55,386 bases of DNA from Gammaproteobacteria bacterium (GTDB taxonomy: Bacteria > Pseudomonadota > Gammaproteobacteria > Xanthomonadales > Marinicellaceae), in assembly GCA_024280395.1 (NCBI GenBank), contig JAJRQG010000008.1:1-55386 (forward strand). The letters are read 5' to 3'. Of the stretch, positions 35,712-44,509 are shown one piece after another. The translations under genes and the position numbers were made by a program. The notes beneath the pieces were generated by a model, which was given only the letters and a program-made list of their open reading frames with translations, made no database searches and had not been told where the DNA came from. How positions within the stretch are numbered: the first letter of the stretch is position 1; each line of letters starts with the position of its first letter.

Positions 35712-37964
35712 TCATTCAAAGTCATCACTAAACATATGCATATAAGTAGTTTTCAGAATAAAGTCTTTATTTGTGGCTTGTTGTAATGGAGATAAGGTTA
35801 TTTGATCTGCATCTAGTGGATTACATAAACCAACTGAGCAAAAATCATTACCATATTTAACATCCAATAATGCTTCCAGGCTTGAAGTGGTCAAATAATA
35901 AGCACCAACTGGTAGTCCGCGAGTGATATAATTTCCTTGCTCATCAGTAATAGATGAGCCCATAAAGACACCTTGATCGTTGTAAACATTTATGGTGATT
36001 TCTCTGAGTCCGCTATTGTTTATAAAATCAGTAACTGTACCTGTTATTATTCCGCCTTGAGTGAGGCTGAAATCAACAGCATTTGTGCCCAACAGCTTTA
36101 CTGAACTTAGGGGTAACACAATGGGTGTACCCATGGTAACATCACAACCTGCTAAACAGGTAAGACCGTCATATAAGATATCAATCCAACCAATTGGTGC
36201 CGCCCCACCAATATTGCTAAATACACTGACAAAGAAGGGTAGATCTGAGCCATAACCTGTTCTGGCATAATAAGTGCCATCAGGCAATCCTGTCACTTCA
36301 AATGCACCAATAGGAACACCATTACTACCTGAGCTGGTGGTTGCCCAATTGGCAAATTCAACCATACCTGCCCCCATATCTTTATACACCAGTACGTGGA
36401 CATTGGCCACAGGAGCACTGGTGGCAAGGTCTGTTACCGTACCAGAAAATGAGTTTCCAGTAGATAACGAAAAATCGATTCCTGTTGTTATTGTCTCATT
36501 TGTTACAATAATATTTGTAGCAGATAAATCACAAGCAAGGCCAGCACAATTAACAGCTGGATATTTTTGATTGACATAGGGCTGTGTCAATACACCTTGG
36601 AACATTGAACCTGTGCGTGCAGAATAGGTGCCTGCAGGCAGTGCACGGGCTGAAATATAACTGCCGTCATCCTTAATAAATGCAGAACCTACAACAGTTT
36701 CTGCACTGTTATAAAACTCAACTTGCAATCTGGCTTCACTCTGGTTTTGGACAATAGGTAAACCCGTTACAGCATCAGTTACCATCCCTGAAATCTTTCC
36801 ACCTTTGTCTAATAAGAAATCAATACCAACTAAATTCTCTCCAGAACTAAGTGAAATGAGATCACCCATACTTCTATCGCAACCAGAGTAATAGCAAGGA
36901 TGATTGTCGTATAGTTCTCTTTGGTAAAATTCTTGACCTAAATCACCCCCTTGAACATAATAACTACCTGGCAGCAATCCGCCAATTGTATAGGTCCCAT
37001 CTGCACCTATATCGTAATTGGTCCCATACACGACTATAGAAGCAAGATTATCATTTAACTCGTTGAATAACATCACCAGTCCGTATTCAACCAAGGGATT
37101 CAAAGTATCATTGTCTACTAATGTTCCTGATATGCTCGCACCAGTATTTAGTACAAAATCAATACCGTTAATAGTATTTGCCATATTTATGTTCAGGATA
37201 CTGCCAATTCCACTAATTGTTAGTTTTTGACAGCCATTACATTCAGGGCCGCCAAATATTTGTGGAATATGATTATTGTTTTCTAACGGAAATAAATAAA
37301 CCCTGTAATCACCATCAGGAATACCATTCAGGGTAAATTCACCAGCTACTGTCTCAACAGTCGATTGCACTTGGTAAGTATATTCATTATTTGCGTTAGT
37401 AATTGAAACCACTACAGTATCAACCCCTTGCTTGGTTATACTGTCAATGACAGTACCAGTTATTTTACCCCCTAACTTGACTATAAAATCAATGTTGTTG
37501 ATAACATCTGAATCAGTAACACTTATATAGCTACTTGTGGGAACAATACAGTTGAAGAAAGTACATACTATTGGTGCTGTTGGATTCCATAAGTATTTTA
37601 AATATTCACTTTGATTGGTGTTACTACCTGAGTTAACAACATAAACACCTTCCGGCAGTGCGTCAAACGAATAATAGCCACTTGCATTAGTTACAACCTC
37701 ACTTACATATTGTTGTTCTCCAAATATAATTTCATATAGACTTACACTATAATTGACCAATGGTGTCGCCAAATCATTCTGAATATTTCCTCCAATAACA
37801 GCTGTACCAATACCCTTTATAGAAGCCTGCATTTGTTTTGCGTATATCGGGTTCTGTTTTGATTCAATAAATTCATCACTAGTTGTGTTAATCGTATTTT
37901 GGTTGGCCAATATGGTAGAACTCGTAAATAATAAAATTATCAGACGGATGTTGTTTTTGTTCAT
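35712..37964 (-). CDS. Secreted carboxypeptidase-regulatory-like repeat protein, C-terminal FSDDFE
   Basis: A 750-residue protein with a signal peptide (cleavage near residue 20). It consists of six related ~110-residue units, each opening with G-x-I-x-G-T-V-x-D (GGKITGTVIDSITKQGV, GGKISGMVTDAVTGLPI, GNSFSGTVTDLATSAPV, GGIITGTVTDFINNSG) and a mid-unit G-L-P-x-G-x-Y-Y strand. This is the carboxypeptidase D regulatory/CNA-B type beta-sandwich. Several units hold a pair of cysteines (e.g. GLACDL, CLAGCDV) that could form disulfides in the cell envelope. The end is MHMFSDDFE, a loose form of the island's shared tail. First gene on its strand after the 295-bp control gap shared with the sigma factor gene. 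Confidence 0.78.
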   Translation of the reverse strand: MNKNNIRLIILLFTSSTILANQNTINTTSDEFIESKQNPIYAKQMQASIKGIGTAVIGGNIQNDLATPLVNYSVSLYEIIFGEQQYVSEVVTNASGYYSFDALPEGVYVVNSGSNTNQSEYLKYLWNPTAPIVCTFFNCIVPTSSYISVTDSDVINNIDFIVKLGGKITGTVIDSITKQGVDTVVVSITNANNEYTYQVQSTVETVAGEFTLNGIPDGDYRVYLFPLENNNHIPQIFGGPECNGCQKLTISGIGSILNINMANTINGIDFVLNTGASISGTLVDNDTLNPLVEYGLVMLFNELNDNLASIVVYGTNYDIGADGTYTIGGLLPGSYYVQGGDLGQEFYQRELYDNHPCYYSGCDRSMGDLISLSSGENLVGIDFLLDKGGKISGMVTDAVTGLPIVQNQSEARLQVEFYNSAETVVGSAFIKDDGSYISARALPAGTYSARTGSMFQGVLTQPYVNQKYPAVNCAGLACDLSATNIIVTNETITTGIDFSLSTGNSFSGTVTDLATSAPVANVHVLVYKDMGAGMVEFANWATTSSGSNGVPIGAFEVTGLPDGTYYARTGYGSDLPFFVSVFSNIGGAAPIGWIDILYDGLTCLAGCDVTMGTPIVLPLSSVKLLGTNAVDFSLTQGGIITGTVTDFINNSGLREITINVYNDQGVFMGSSITDEQGNYITRGLPVGAYYLTTSSLEALLDVKYGNDFCSVGLCNPLDADQITLSPLQQATNKDFILKTTYMHMFSDDFE

Positions 37965-38213
37965 TGTTTATTTACCTTATATTAAAATATTTGTTGTTTC
38001 TTTTTAATTCGTTTTTTTTTAAGTTTTATTTTAAAATTTAAAAACAAGTCTAAAAACCCTATAAATTTCGTAAGAGGCATGGTTAATTAACTACCCATTT
38101 TTATGGAATGAATTGTTGTCCTTTTGCACGTTGAAATTGATATTCACTATAAGAGTAAAAGAAAGAAAGATAGATAGAATAATTTTGTAACAAAAAACAT
38201 TATCACATTACAC

Positions 38214-38243
38214 TTTCAATATCTTTTGAGATTTAGCTATAAT
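38214..38243 (+). promoter_or_regulatory. Possible promoter of the sigma factor gene
   Basis: TATAAT (38238-38243) lies 16 bp before the start codon, with a poor -35 candidate TTTCAA 18 bp upstream. The 295-bp divergent gap 37965-38259 otherwise shows only AT-rich sequence. No ECF-type motif could be recognised by eye. Confidence 0.35.
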
Positions 38244-38259
38244 GTAGTAACATCAACAG

Positions 38260-38826
38260 ATGGACATTAACATTTCAATAAATAAGATAAGTCAAATTGC
38301 CGAAGAAAGCTTTGCTGGTTCTGGCTATGATGAGTTATTCGACAAACTCTATCCGTTTATTAAACAGCTGGCACATTATGAATTAATGAAGCTCAACCCA
38401 GGTCAACAACTTACTCCTACCGCTTTGGTTAATGAGTGTTATTTAAAATTAAAATCCGGCAAAAACCAGCGATATGACAATAAGAAACATTTTTACAATA
38501 CCGTTGCGCGTTGTATGCGGTTTTTTTTAGTTGACATTGTTCGCTCTCATCATAGGCAAAAAAGAAAAGGTGAACATACAGATTTTAGTGTATCCCAAAT
38601 AGAAGGGAATGATGGTATTGCCATGGAATTACTCGAATTAGATGATGCTTTAAAACAATTGGAGGAAATAAATCCAGATTTAGCGAATATAACTATGATG
38701 AGGTATTTTTCGGGCATGACTCTAGATGAAATAGCAAAAACTTATGATTGTAGCAAAAGCCATATTCATAAACAGTGGACAATAGCTCGTGCATATTTGG
38801 TTAATATTTTAGAGGAAGAAAACTAA
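38260..38826 (+). CDS. ECF-type RNA polymerase sigma factor (Sigma70_ECF, TIGR02999-like)
   Basis: A 188-residue sigma factor. Region 2 is seen in LYPFIKQLAHYELMKL and NKKHFYNTVARCMRFFLVDIVRSHHRQKR, region 4 in QLEEINPDLANITMMRYFSGMTLDEIAKTYDCSKSHIHKQWTIARAYL with the helix-turn-helix near residues 150-172. The phrase PTALVNECYLKL is typical of the TIGR02999 group, whose members are usually followed by a Ser/Thr kinase. The kinase gene starts 16 bp downstream here. In the related Vibrio EcfP-PknT system the kinase activates the sigma factor by phosphorylation. That this pair works the same way is inference. No anti-sigma gene is present. Confidence 0.9.
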   Translation: MDINISINKISQIAEESFAGSGYDELFDKLYPFIKQLAHYELMKLNPGQQLTPTALVNECYLKLKSGKNQRYDNKKHFYNTVARCMRFFLVDIVRSHHRQKRKGEHTDFSVSQIEGNDGIAMELLELDDALKQLEEINPDLANITMMRYFSGMTLDEIAKTYDCSKSHIHKQWTIARAYLVNILEEEN

Positions 38827-38841
38827 AGAGGGTTAAACAAG

Positions 38842-40107
38842 ATGATAGTTAAAAGCAACATGACAGTTTGGCAACAATCAACAGAAGTATTTGAAAGCTT
38901 GGTTGACTTTCCACAAGAGCAAGCCTTGTCACGTTTAAAACTTCTTGACAGTGTTTCTGATTCGGTCAAACGAAGGGTGACCAAGTTGATAAAGGCTGTT
39001 AATAAAGACAATACAGTTTTGGATGTAGTCAATTCAGGAAATGTATTTCAACAATTAAAATCCATCACCGATTTAACAGGAAAAACCATAGGCAACTACA
39101 AGGTTACAGAATTGATTGCTATTGGAGGCATGTCCTATATTTACAAGGCACATCGCATTGATTCTCAAGTACAAAAACCTGTTGCAATTAAAGTAATGTC
39201 CTTAAGTCAAACACCCGAATCACTTGCTTTATTTAACCGAGAGCAACAAACCTTATCTAAATTAAATCACCCGAACATTGTATCTTTTTTACATGGCGGG
39301 CAAACCGATGATGGTATTTATTATTTAGTGATGGAGTTTGTTGAACAAGCTATACCACTTGATGCATATATTGAGAAAAAAAATATTAACAAAACCACCA
39401 TTGTGTGTATGATTAAAAAAATTGCCAATGCCATGAAGTTTGCTCATGAAAATTTAATTATTCATGGCGATCTAAAAAGTGACAATATCATTGTTGATAA
39501 AGATGGCAATATCAAAATAGTTGACTTTGGCATTTCTGCTTTCACATTCAAACATGATGCCAATAAGATAAACGCTTATACACCAGAAATCGCATCTCCT
39601 GAACAAATCAAAGGCGAAGAAGTCACCACCAAAACAGATGTATTTTCATTGGCTGCCACACTTTTACAACTTTTAGTAAAGGACAGCAAGCTGCCAGAGT
39701 TTACACCAGATACCTATGATGAGAAAGAAGATGAAAAATACGTCAAACAAGTATTGGCTAGTTCATCACTTGATATTGATCTTTGCAATATTTTAATAAA
39801 AGCTTTAAGAACCGATAGTTTTAAGCGTTATTTTACCATGTTTGATTTTGCCAAAGATTTACATAAATGGTCGCTAAATAAACCAGTATCTGCAACCAAA
39901 AGTACTCGGTTTTATTTGCTGAAAAAATTTATTATACGCAACAAGTTTTTAACGGTTGCGAGTGTAGTATTGTTAAGCTCGGTATTTGTTTCTATCATCT
40001 CATTCAAAAACTACGTGGCCAGTATAGAAAGCGAAACTCAGCGAATTAATCTTCAACTTCAAGAGACGCAACAAAAGTTAAATCAAAAGACTATCAGTAA
40101 AAAGTAA
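38842..40107 (+). CDS. Membrane Ser/Thr protein kinase lacking the usual TPR tail
   Basis: A 421-residue Hanks-type kinase. An N-terminal ~75-residue helical region precedes the kinase domain (about 83-350). Visible parts are the glycine loop IAIGGMSYIYKA, the ATP lysine AIKVM, catalytic HGDLKSDN (Asp present, the usual Arg replaced by Gly, so a non-RD kinase), VDFG and the TPEIASPEQ substrate segment. A single TM (FLTVASVVLLSSVFVSIISF) follows, then a short coiled coil (ETQRINLQLQETQQKLNQK) and the stop. Family members beside TIGR02999 sigma factors usually continue into a long TPR sensor. Here the outside part is only about 40 residues. A GAGGG ribosome binding site precedes the ATG. Confidence 0.9.
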   Translation: MIVKSNMTVWQQSTEVFESLVDFPQEQALSRLKLLDSVSDSVKRRVTKLIKAVNKDNTVLDVVNSGNVFQQLKSITDLTGKTIGNYKVTELIAIGGMSYIYKAHRIDSQVQKPVAIKVMSLSQTPESLALFNREQQTLSKLNHPNIVSFLHGGQTDDGIYYLVMEFVEQAIPLDAYIEKKNINKTTIVCMIKKIANAMKFAHENLIIHGDLKSDNIIVDKDGNIKIVDFGISAFTFKHDANKINAYTPEIASPEQIKGEEVTTKTDVFSLAATLLQLLVKDSKLPEFTPDTYDEKEDEKYVKQVLASSSLDIDLCNILIKALRTDSFKRYFTMFDFAKDLHKWSLNKPVSATKSTRFYLLKKFIIRNKFLTVASVVLLSSVFVSIISFKNYVASIESETQRINLQLQETQQKLNQKTISKK

Positions 40108-40108
40108 A

Positions 40109-41617
40109 TCAAGATTTATTTTTCTTCGATAAAATACTTATCAAGACAAGCCCAGCAAACATCAATCCTGCCCCAATTCCTAAACCCCAAACACTGCCGG
40201 TTATTCCTGCAAAAATAAAAGCCACAACACAACAAGCACCATTAAACAGAGCATAAGGCAACTGCGTTTTGACATGATCAATTTGGGTACAGCCTGCACC
40301 TGTAGCAGACAATATGGTTGTATCAGATATCGGTGAACAATGATCACCAAATAAACCGCCTGAAAGCACTGCCCCAATACTCACATACATGGGCGCGTCA
40401 AATTGATGTGCCATGGGAATAATTAAAGGCAACAAAATGGCATAAGTTCCCCACGATGAGCCTGTGGCGAAAGAAATGATACCTCCGACCAAAAATGCAA
40501 CCAAAGGTATAAAGGCAGGCGAGAAAGAACCATCTGCCAAAGCCACTATATAATTGGCCGCGCCAAGATCTTTGCCTATGGCCCCCAATGACCAAGCAAG
40601 GATAAGTATAATTAAAATACCAACAATCGCACTCATGCTTTTTATATATAGAGAAAACCCTTCCGCCATTGTTCTAATACCAAATTTTGCCATAAGAATA
40701 ATAATTGTTATGGCGGAAAAAATATAGGCTGTGGACAATGCCGAACGAAAAGCATTGGATGGAATATTAGACATATCTGTAGGAAAACCAAGGGGCACAA
40801 GTAACCCAAACATAACCACCAACATAATTAATAATGGTAACCAGACCAATATAGGTTTTGCTTTCTTTAATATTTCTTCGTCAATGGCTTCACTTTCTTC
40901 GGTGTTTTCATCTTCTAACACAATGTCATTCAGGCGGTTAAGTTCGGCTGTCTTCATGGGCCCGAAATCGGCTTTAAGCATGGCAACCATTGGCACCATC
41001 ATGACTGCCATTAATGAATAAAACTGAAAAGGAACTGCTTTGACATAAACAGAGAAAGCGTTTTCAGTTAAGCCCAGCTCTGAAAATTCTTGTGCAATTA
41101 ACCCTTGAGAATACAAACCCCAGCCAATAAAAGGGATTAATACAGCCACAGGAGAAGCCGTTGAATCAATGATCCATGCCAGTTTTACACGTGATATTTT
41201 GATGCCATCGACAATGGGACGAAACAAAGGTCCAACAATCAACGGCGTACCAGAATCGGTAAAAAATAACAATGTGCCACTTGTCCATGCAGCCAATTGT
41301 GCCTTAACTCTACTGGTGATAAGCTTTATCACCATACTGGCAAAGGCAACCGCTCCTCCTGAGCGTTCCATCAATCCAACCACTCCACCAATCAGAACCA
41401 TTAAAATCAAAATTCCAGTATGTGAACTACTGGTGACTTGTTTAATAATATAGTTTTCAATCAAAGTGCTCATGCCAGTAAAAGGGTTGAGGCCATGTAA
41501 AATTAATACACCTGAAAATACACCGACAAATAAACCCAAAATCACATTGCGGGTCCAAACCGCAATTATCAAAGTCAATATAACGGGAAGAATTGAAATA
41601 AACCCTAAATTTTCCAC
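40109..41617 (-). CDS. Na+/H+ antiporter, NhaC family
   Basis: A 502-residue inner-membrane protein with about 11-12 hydrophobic helices. GDHCSPISDTTILSATGAGC in the C-terminal half is the hallmark of NhaC-type antiporters, with GTPLIVGPLFRPIVDG and FATGSSWGTYAILLP. These exchange Na+ (or, in some members, amine or organic substrates such as malate/lactate) for protons. An acidic loop (EDENTEESEAIDEE) lies mid-protein. Its stop lies 1 nt from that of the kinase gene on the other strand. The subject of transport cannot be fixed by sequence alone. Confidence 0.88.
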   Translation of the reverse strand: MENLGFISILPVILTLIIAVWTRNVILGLFVGVFSGVLILHGLNPFTGMSTLIENYIIKQVTSSSHTGILILMVLIGGVVGLMERSGGAVAFASMVIKLITSRVKAQLAAWTSGTLLFFTDSGTPLIVGPLFRPIVDGIKISRVKLAWIIDSTASPVAVLIPFIGWGLYSQGLIAQEFSELGLTENAFSVYVKAVPFQFYSLMAVMMVPMVAMLKADFGPMKTAELNRLNDIVLEDENTEESEAIDEEILKKAKPILVWLPLLIMLVVMFGLLVPLGFPTDMSNIPSNAFRSALSTAYIFSAITIIILMAKFGIRTMAEGFSLYIKSMSAIVGILIILILAWSLGAIGKDLGAANYIVALADGSFSPAFIPLVAFLVGGIISFATGSSWGTYAILLPLIIPMAHQFDAPMYVSIGAVLSGGLFGDHCSPISDTTILSATGAGCTQIDHVKTQLPYALFNGACCVVAFIFAGITGSVWGLGIGAGLMFAGLVLISILSKKNKS

Positions 41618-41793
41618 TGATTAATTCCTTACAATAATAAAGTTAAAAGAACATATTAAAGCTACTAATATGTTATACAACTAAAATCAATAAAATAAGC
41701 GGATTAGGGTTGAATGTTGATAAAGCTTGTTTGAATTAAGGTATTTTGTTAAATTGAGAAAATTATAAAATTTTGTTATTTCTGGAGCGCAGA

Positions 41794-43050
41794 ATGAACC
41801 CGTACCATTACAAAAACAATCAGCTTTGCATTGAAAATTTAGCAATTAAACAAATAGAAAAAACGGTAAAAACACCTTTTTATTGTTATTCTCAATCGAC
41901 TATTCATGGTGCTTATCAGAGTTATACAAGCAACTTGCAACAACTGGATACCATGATATGTTATGCAGTAAAGGCCAATTCCAATCAAGCCATTATTAAA
42001 ACCCTTGCGGATTTAGGATCGGGAGCAGATGTTGTATCAGAAGGAGAATTAAGACGCGCATTAAAAGCAGGAGTTCAAGCTCAAAAAATCGTGTACTCGG
42101 GCGTAGCAAAAACATCGCATGAAATTCAATTCGCTTTAGAAAATGAAATTTTTCAGTTCAATGTAGAGTCTGAAAATGAATTGGATTTACTCAACCAAGT
42201 AGCTTGCCAATTAAATAAAAAAGCTGCCATTGCTTTTAGAATTAATCCAGATGTAGATGCCCACACCCATGAAAAAATATCAACGGGAAAATCAGAAAAT
42301 AAATTTGGCATCCCCATAAGTAAAGCAAGAGACATTTATCGCAAAGCAGCCAATCTCGAAGGAATAATAGTGCAAGGAGTGGATGTGCATATTGGTTCAC
42401 AATTAACAGACTTGGCTCCTTTTCAAATGGCCTTTGATAGAATTAAATTATTGGTATTAGATTTAGAAAAAGAAAATATTTCAATAAATGTAATCGATGT
42501 GGGTGGTGGTTTAGGTGTTAATTATGAAAATCATGAAAATGTTTCATATGGAATTGAAGCCTATTGTCAAATGCTACAAAAGGCTTTTGCTGATATGAAT
42601 TGCAAAATTATACTAGAACCGGGTCGATCTTTGGTCGCCAATAGTGGCCTGTTGATTTCTAAAGTCATTTATACAAAACAAGGTGAAGATCGGGACTTTT
42701 TGATTATTGATGCAGCGATGAACGATTTAATTCGTCCCAGTATGTACGATGCCTATCATGATATTTTACCTATTTCAAACAGCAACAATCAGGCCACTTA
42801 TGACATTGTTGGACCGGTGTGCGAAACAGGAGATACTTTCGCCAGAAATAGAACAATACCACAAATGAACGAAGGCGATTTATTGGCCATTGCAACTGTT
42901 GGAGCTTATGGTTCAGTTATGGCATCTACTTACAACACTCGATTACAAATACCCGAGGTATTGGTTAAAGACCAGACATCCAGTATAATCAAGGCAAGAA
43001 CAGATTATGAAACATTAATCAACCAGGACAGTTTAGCTTCATGGCAATAA
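41794..43050 (+). CDS. lysA: Diaminopimelate decarboxylase
   Basis: LysA decarboxylates meso-diaminopimelate to lysine. From ATG 41794 (GGAG with a 6-nt spacer) it has 418 residues. A TTG at 41773 would lengthen it but lacks support. The fold type III PLP site is clear: YAVKANSN with the PLP Lys, VDVHIGSQL, DVGGGLGVNY, EPGRSLVANSG, VGPVCETGD (active-site Cys) and GAYGSVMASTYN. The sequence style MNPYHYKNNQLCIENLAI...TPFYCYS is that of ordinary LysA, not of carboxynorspermidine decarboxylase. It overlaps the saccharopine-dehydrogenase gene by 10 bases. Confidence 0.93.
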   Translation: MNPYHYKNNQLCIENLAIKQIEKTVKTPFYCYSQSTIHGAYQSYTSNLQQLDTMICYAVKANSNQAIIKTLADLGSGADVVSEGELRRALKAGVQAQKIVYSGVAKTSHEIQFALENEIFQFNVESENELDLLNQVACQLNKKAAIAFRINPDVDAHTHEKISTGKSENKFGIPISKARDIYRKAANLEGIIVQGVDVHIGSQLTDLAPFQMAFDRIKLLVLDLEKENISINVIDVGGGLGVNYENHENVSYGIEAYCQMLQKAFADMNCKIILEPGRSLVANSGLLISKVIYTKQGEDRDFLIIDAAMNDLIRPSMYDAYHDILPISNSNNQATYDIVGPVCETGDTFARNRTIPQMNEGDLLAIATVGAYGSVMASTYNTRLQIPEVLVKDQTSSIIKARTDYETLINQDSLASWQ

Positions 43051-44405
43051 TCAATCAAACAGAACAAATACGTAGATTTTTAATATTGGGCGCTGGCTTC
43101 GTGGCAGAACCCGCCGTTGAATATTTGAATCGACAGGCAAATAATCAAATCACAATAGCCGGCTACACATTGGATGAAGCCCAAGGGTTGGCCACTAAAT
43201 TTGAATCGGTGAAAGCCCTACAAATCAATGTTGCTAACAAACAGCAATTGCTTGATACCATCGGTGGATTTGATGTGATTGTGAGCCTTGTCCCTGCGCC
43301 TTTTCATTTGTTGATTGCTAAAGTTTGTATTGAACTGAAAGTCAATATGGTGACGGCCAGTTATCAAACACCAGAAATGAAGGCATTATCCAATGATGCC
43401 GAACAAGCTGGCATTTGTATCATGAATGAAATAGGTCTTGACCCAGGTATCGACCACTTAGCAGCGATGGAAATCATTGATAAAGCCCATGGTAAAGGTC
43501 ATGAAATAGAGTCATTTGTATCGTGGTGCGGAGGCATTCCTGCACCTGATGACAATGACAATCCCTTGGGTTATAAATTTTCTTGGGAACCCCGTGGTGC
43601 CATTATGGTATTGCGCAATGATGCAACCTATCAACAGAATGATAAAGTTGTTAAGGTTAAAGGTGAAAATTTAATGGCATGGAGTACACCCATTGAAATT
43701 ACTGGCTTGGACTTCGAGTGTTACCCCAACAGAGAGTCCACTTCCTATAAAAGCATTTATGGCATTGAAAATATAAAAGACATTATTCGTGGAACCTTGA
43801 GATACGAGGGATTCTGTCACATCATGCAATCATTTAAAGATTTGGGCTTAATGGAAACTGATTTTGGCAGTGTGAATGAAGAGATAACTTGGAAAAATTA
43901 TGTTCTGAGATTAAATAATACCGATGATTTATCTAAGTTACAAACAAATATGAGCCCAAAAGCATGGGATGCTATCAATTGGGTGGGTTGTTTTTCTGAT
44001 GAATTAATGGCATCTAAAAAAGATTGCAGCATTGATGTATTGTGCGAATTATTCCTGAAAAAATTATCCTATAAACCTCAAGAAAAGGATATGGTAGTCT
44101 TGCTGCATAAATTTATTATGAAAAAACCTGATGGCAGTCGTTATTACATTTCATCGTTACTAAAAGCAATTGGTGACCCAAATGGCTATAGTGCCATGGC
44201 AAAGACTGTAGGTTATCCAGTGGCAATGTCTGCACAATTGATAGCCGATGGCAAGATTAAAACCAGAGGGTTGTTATTGCCAGTAACCCAAGAAATATAT
44301 CAACCAATACTGAAACTATTGGAGATTGAAGGCATCGAATTTATTGAAACACACATGACGAATAAAGAAATGTCAGTAGATATTTTCCTCACCGAATTGA
44401 ATTAA
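43041..44405 (+). CDS. Saccharopine dehydrogenase (L-glutamate-forming, LYS9-like)
   Basis: A 454-residue protein with an N-terminal Rossmann motif FLILGAGFVAEPAVEYL and the family signature NEIGLDPGIDHLAAMEII, then CGGIPAPDDNDNPLGYKFSWEPRGAI and YPNRESTSYKSIYGIENIKDIIRGTLRYEGF. This closely follows yeast Lys9, which makes saccharopine from aminoadipate semialdehyde and glutamate with NADPH, or the reverse in lysine breakdown. The partner enzyme needed to make or use saccharopine on the lysine side (lysine/2-oxoglutarate-forming) is not in the window. Ten bases overlap lysA, so synthesis of the two is coupled. A different carbonyl/amine substrate is possible. Confidence 0.9.
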   Translation: MAIINQTEQIRRFLILGAGFVAEPAVEYLNRQANNQITIAGYTLDEAQGLATKFESVKALQINVANKQQLLDTIGGFDVIVSLVPAPFHLLIAKVCIELKVNMVTASYQTPEMKALSNDAEQAGICIMNEIGLDPGIDHLAAMEIIDKAHGKGHEIESFVSWCGGIPAPDDNDNPLGYKFSWEPRGAIMVLRNDATYQQNDKVVKVKGENLMAWSTPIEITGLDFECYPNRESTSYKSIYGIENIKDIIRGTLRYEGFCHIMQSFKDLGLMETDFGSVNEEITWKNYVLRLNNTDDLSKLQTNMSPKAWDAINWVGCFSDELMASKKDCSIDVLCELFLKKLSYKPQEKDMVVLLHKFIMKKPDGSRYYISSLLKAIGDPNGYSAMAKTVGYPVAMSAQLIADGKIKTRGLLLPVTQEIYQPILKLLEIEGIEFIETHMTNKEMSVDIFLTELN

Positions 44406-44466
44406 AATTCTTAATCTTTAATAATGCAATTTATCACAACGGTTTATCTGTTCTCACACCACAAAA

Positions 44467-44490
44467 AAAGGCGCGTTAAATCGCGCCTTT
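44467..44490. terminator. Bidirectional terminator between the LYS9-like and AGCS genes
   Basis: AAAGGCGCG (44467-44475) pairs with CGCGCCTTT (44482-44490) around a 6-nt loop, between two converging genes, with A and T runs on either side. Confidence 0.85.
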
Positions 44491-44509
44491 GTATTAAAAA
44501 TAAAATTAA

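Noticed and set aside
41794-44405. Carboxynorspermidine decarboxylase/dehydrogenase pair (polyamine synthesis)
   Set aside because: The first protein has full-length LysA motifs and the second follows LYS9 over its whole length, both unlike the shorter polyamine enzymes.
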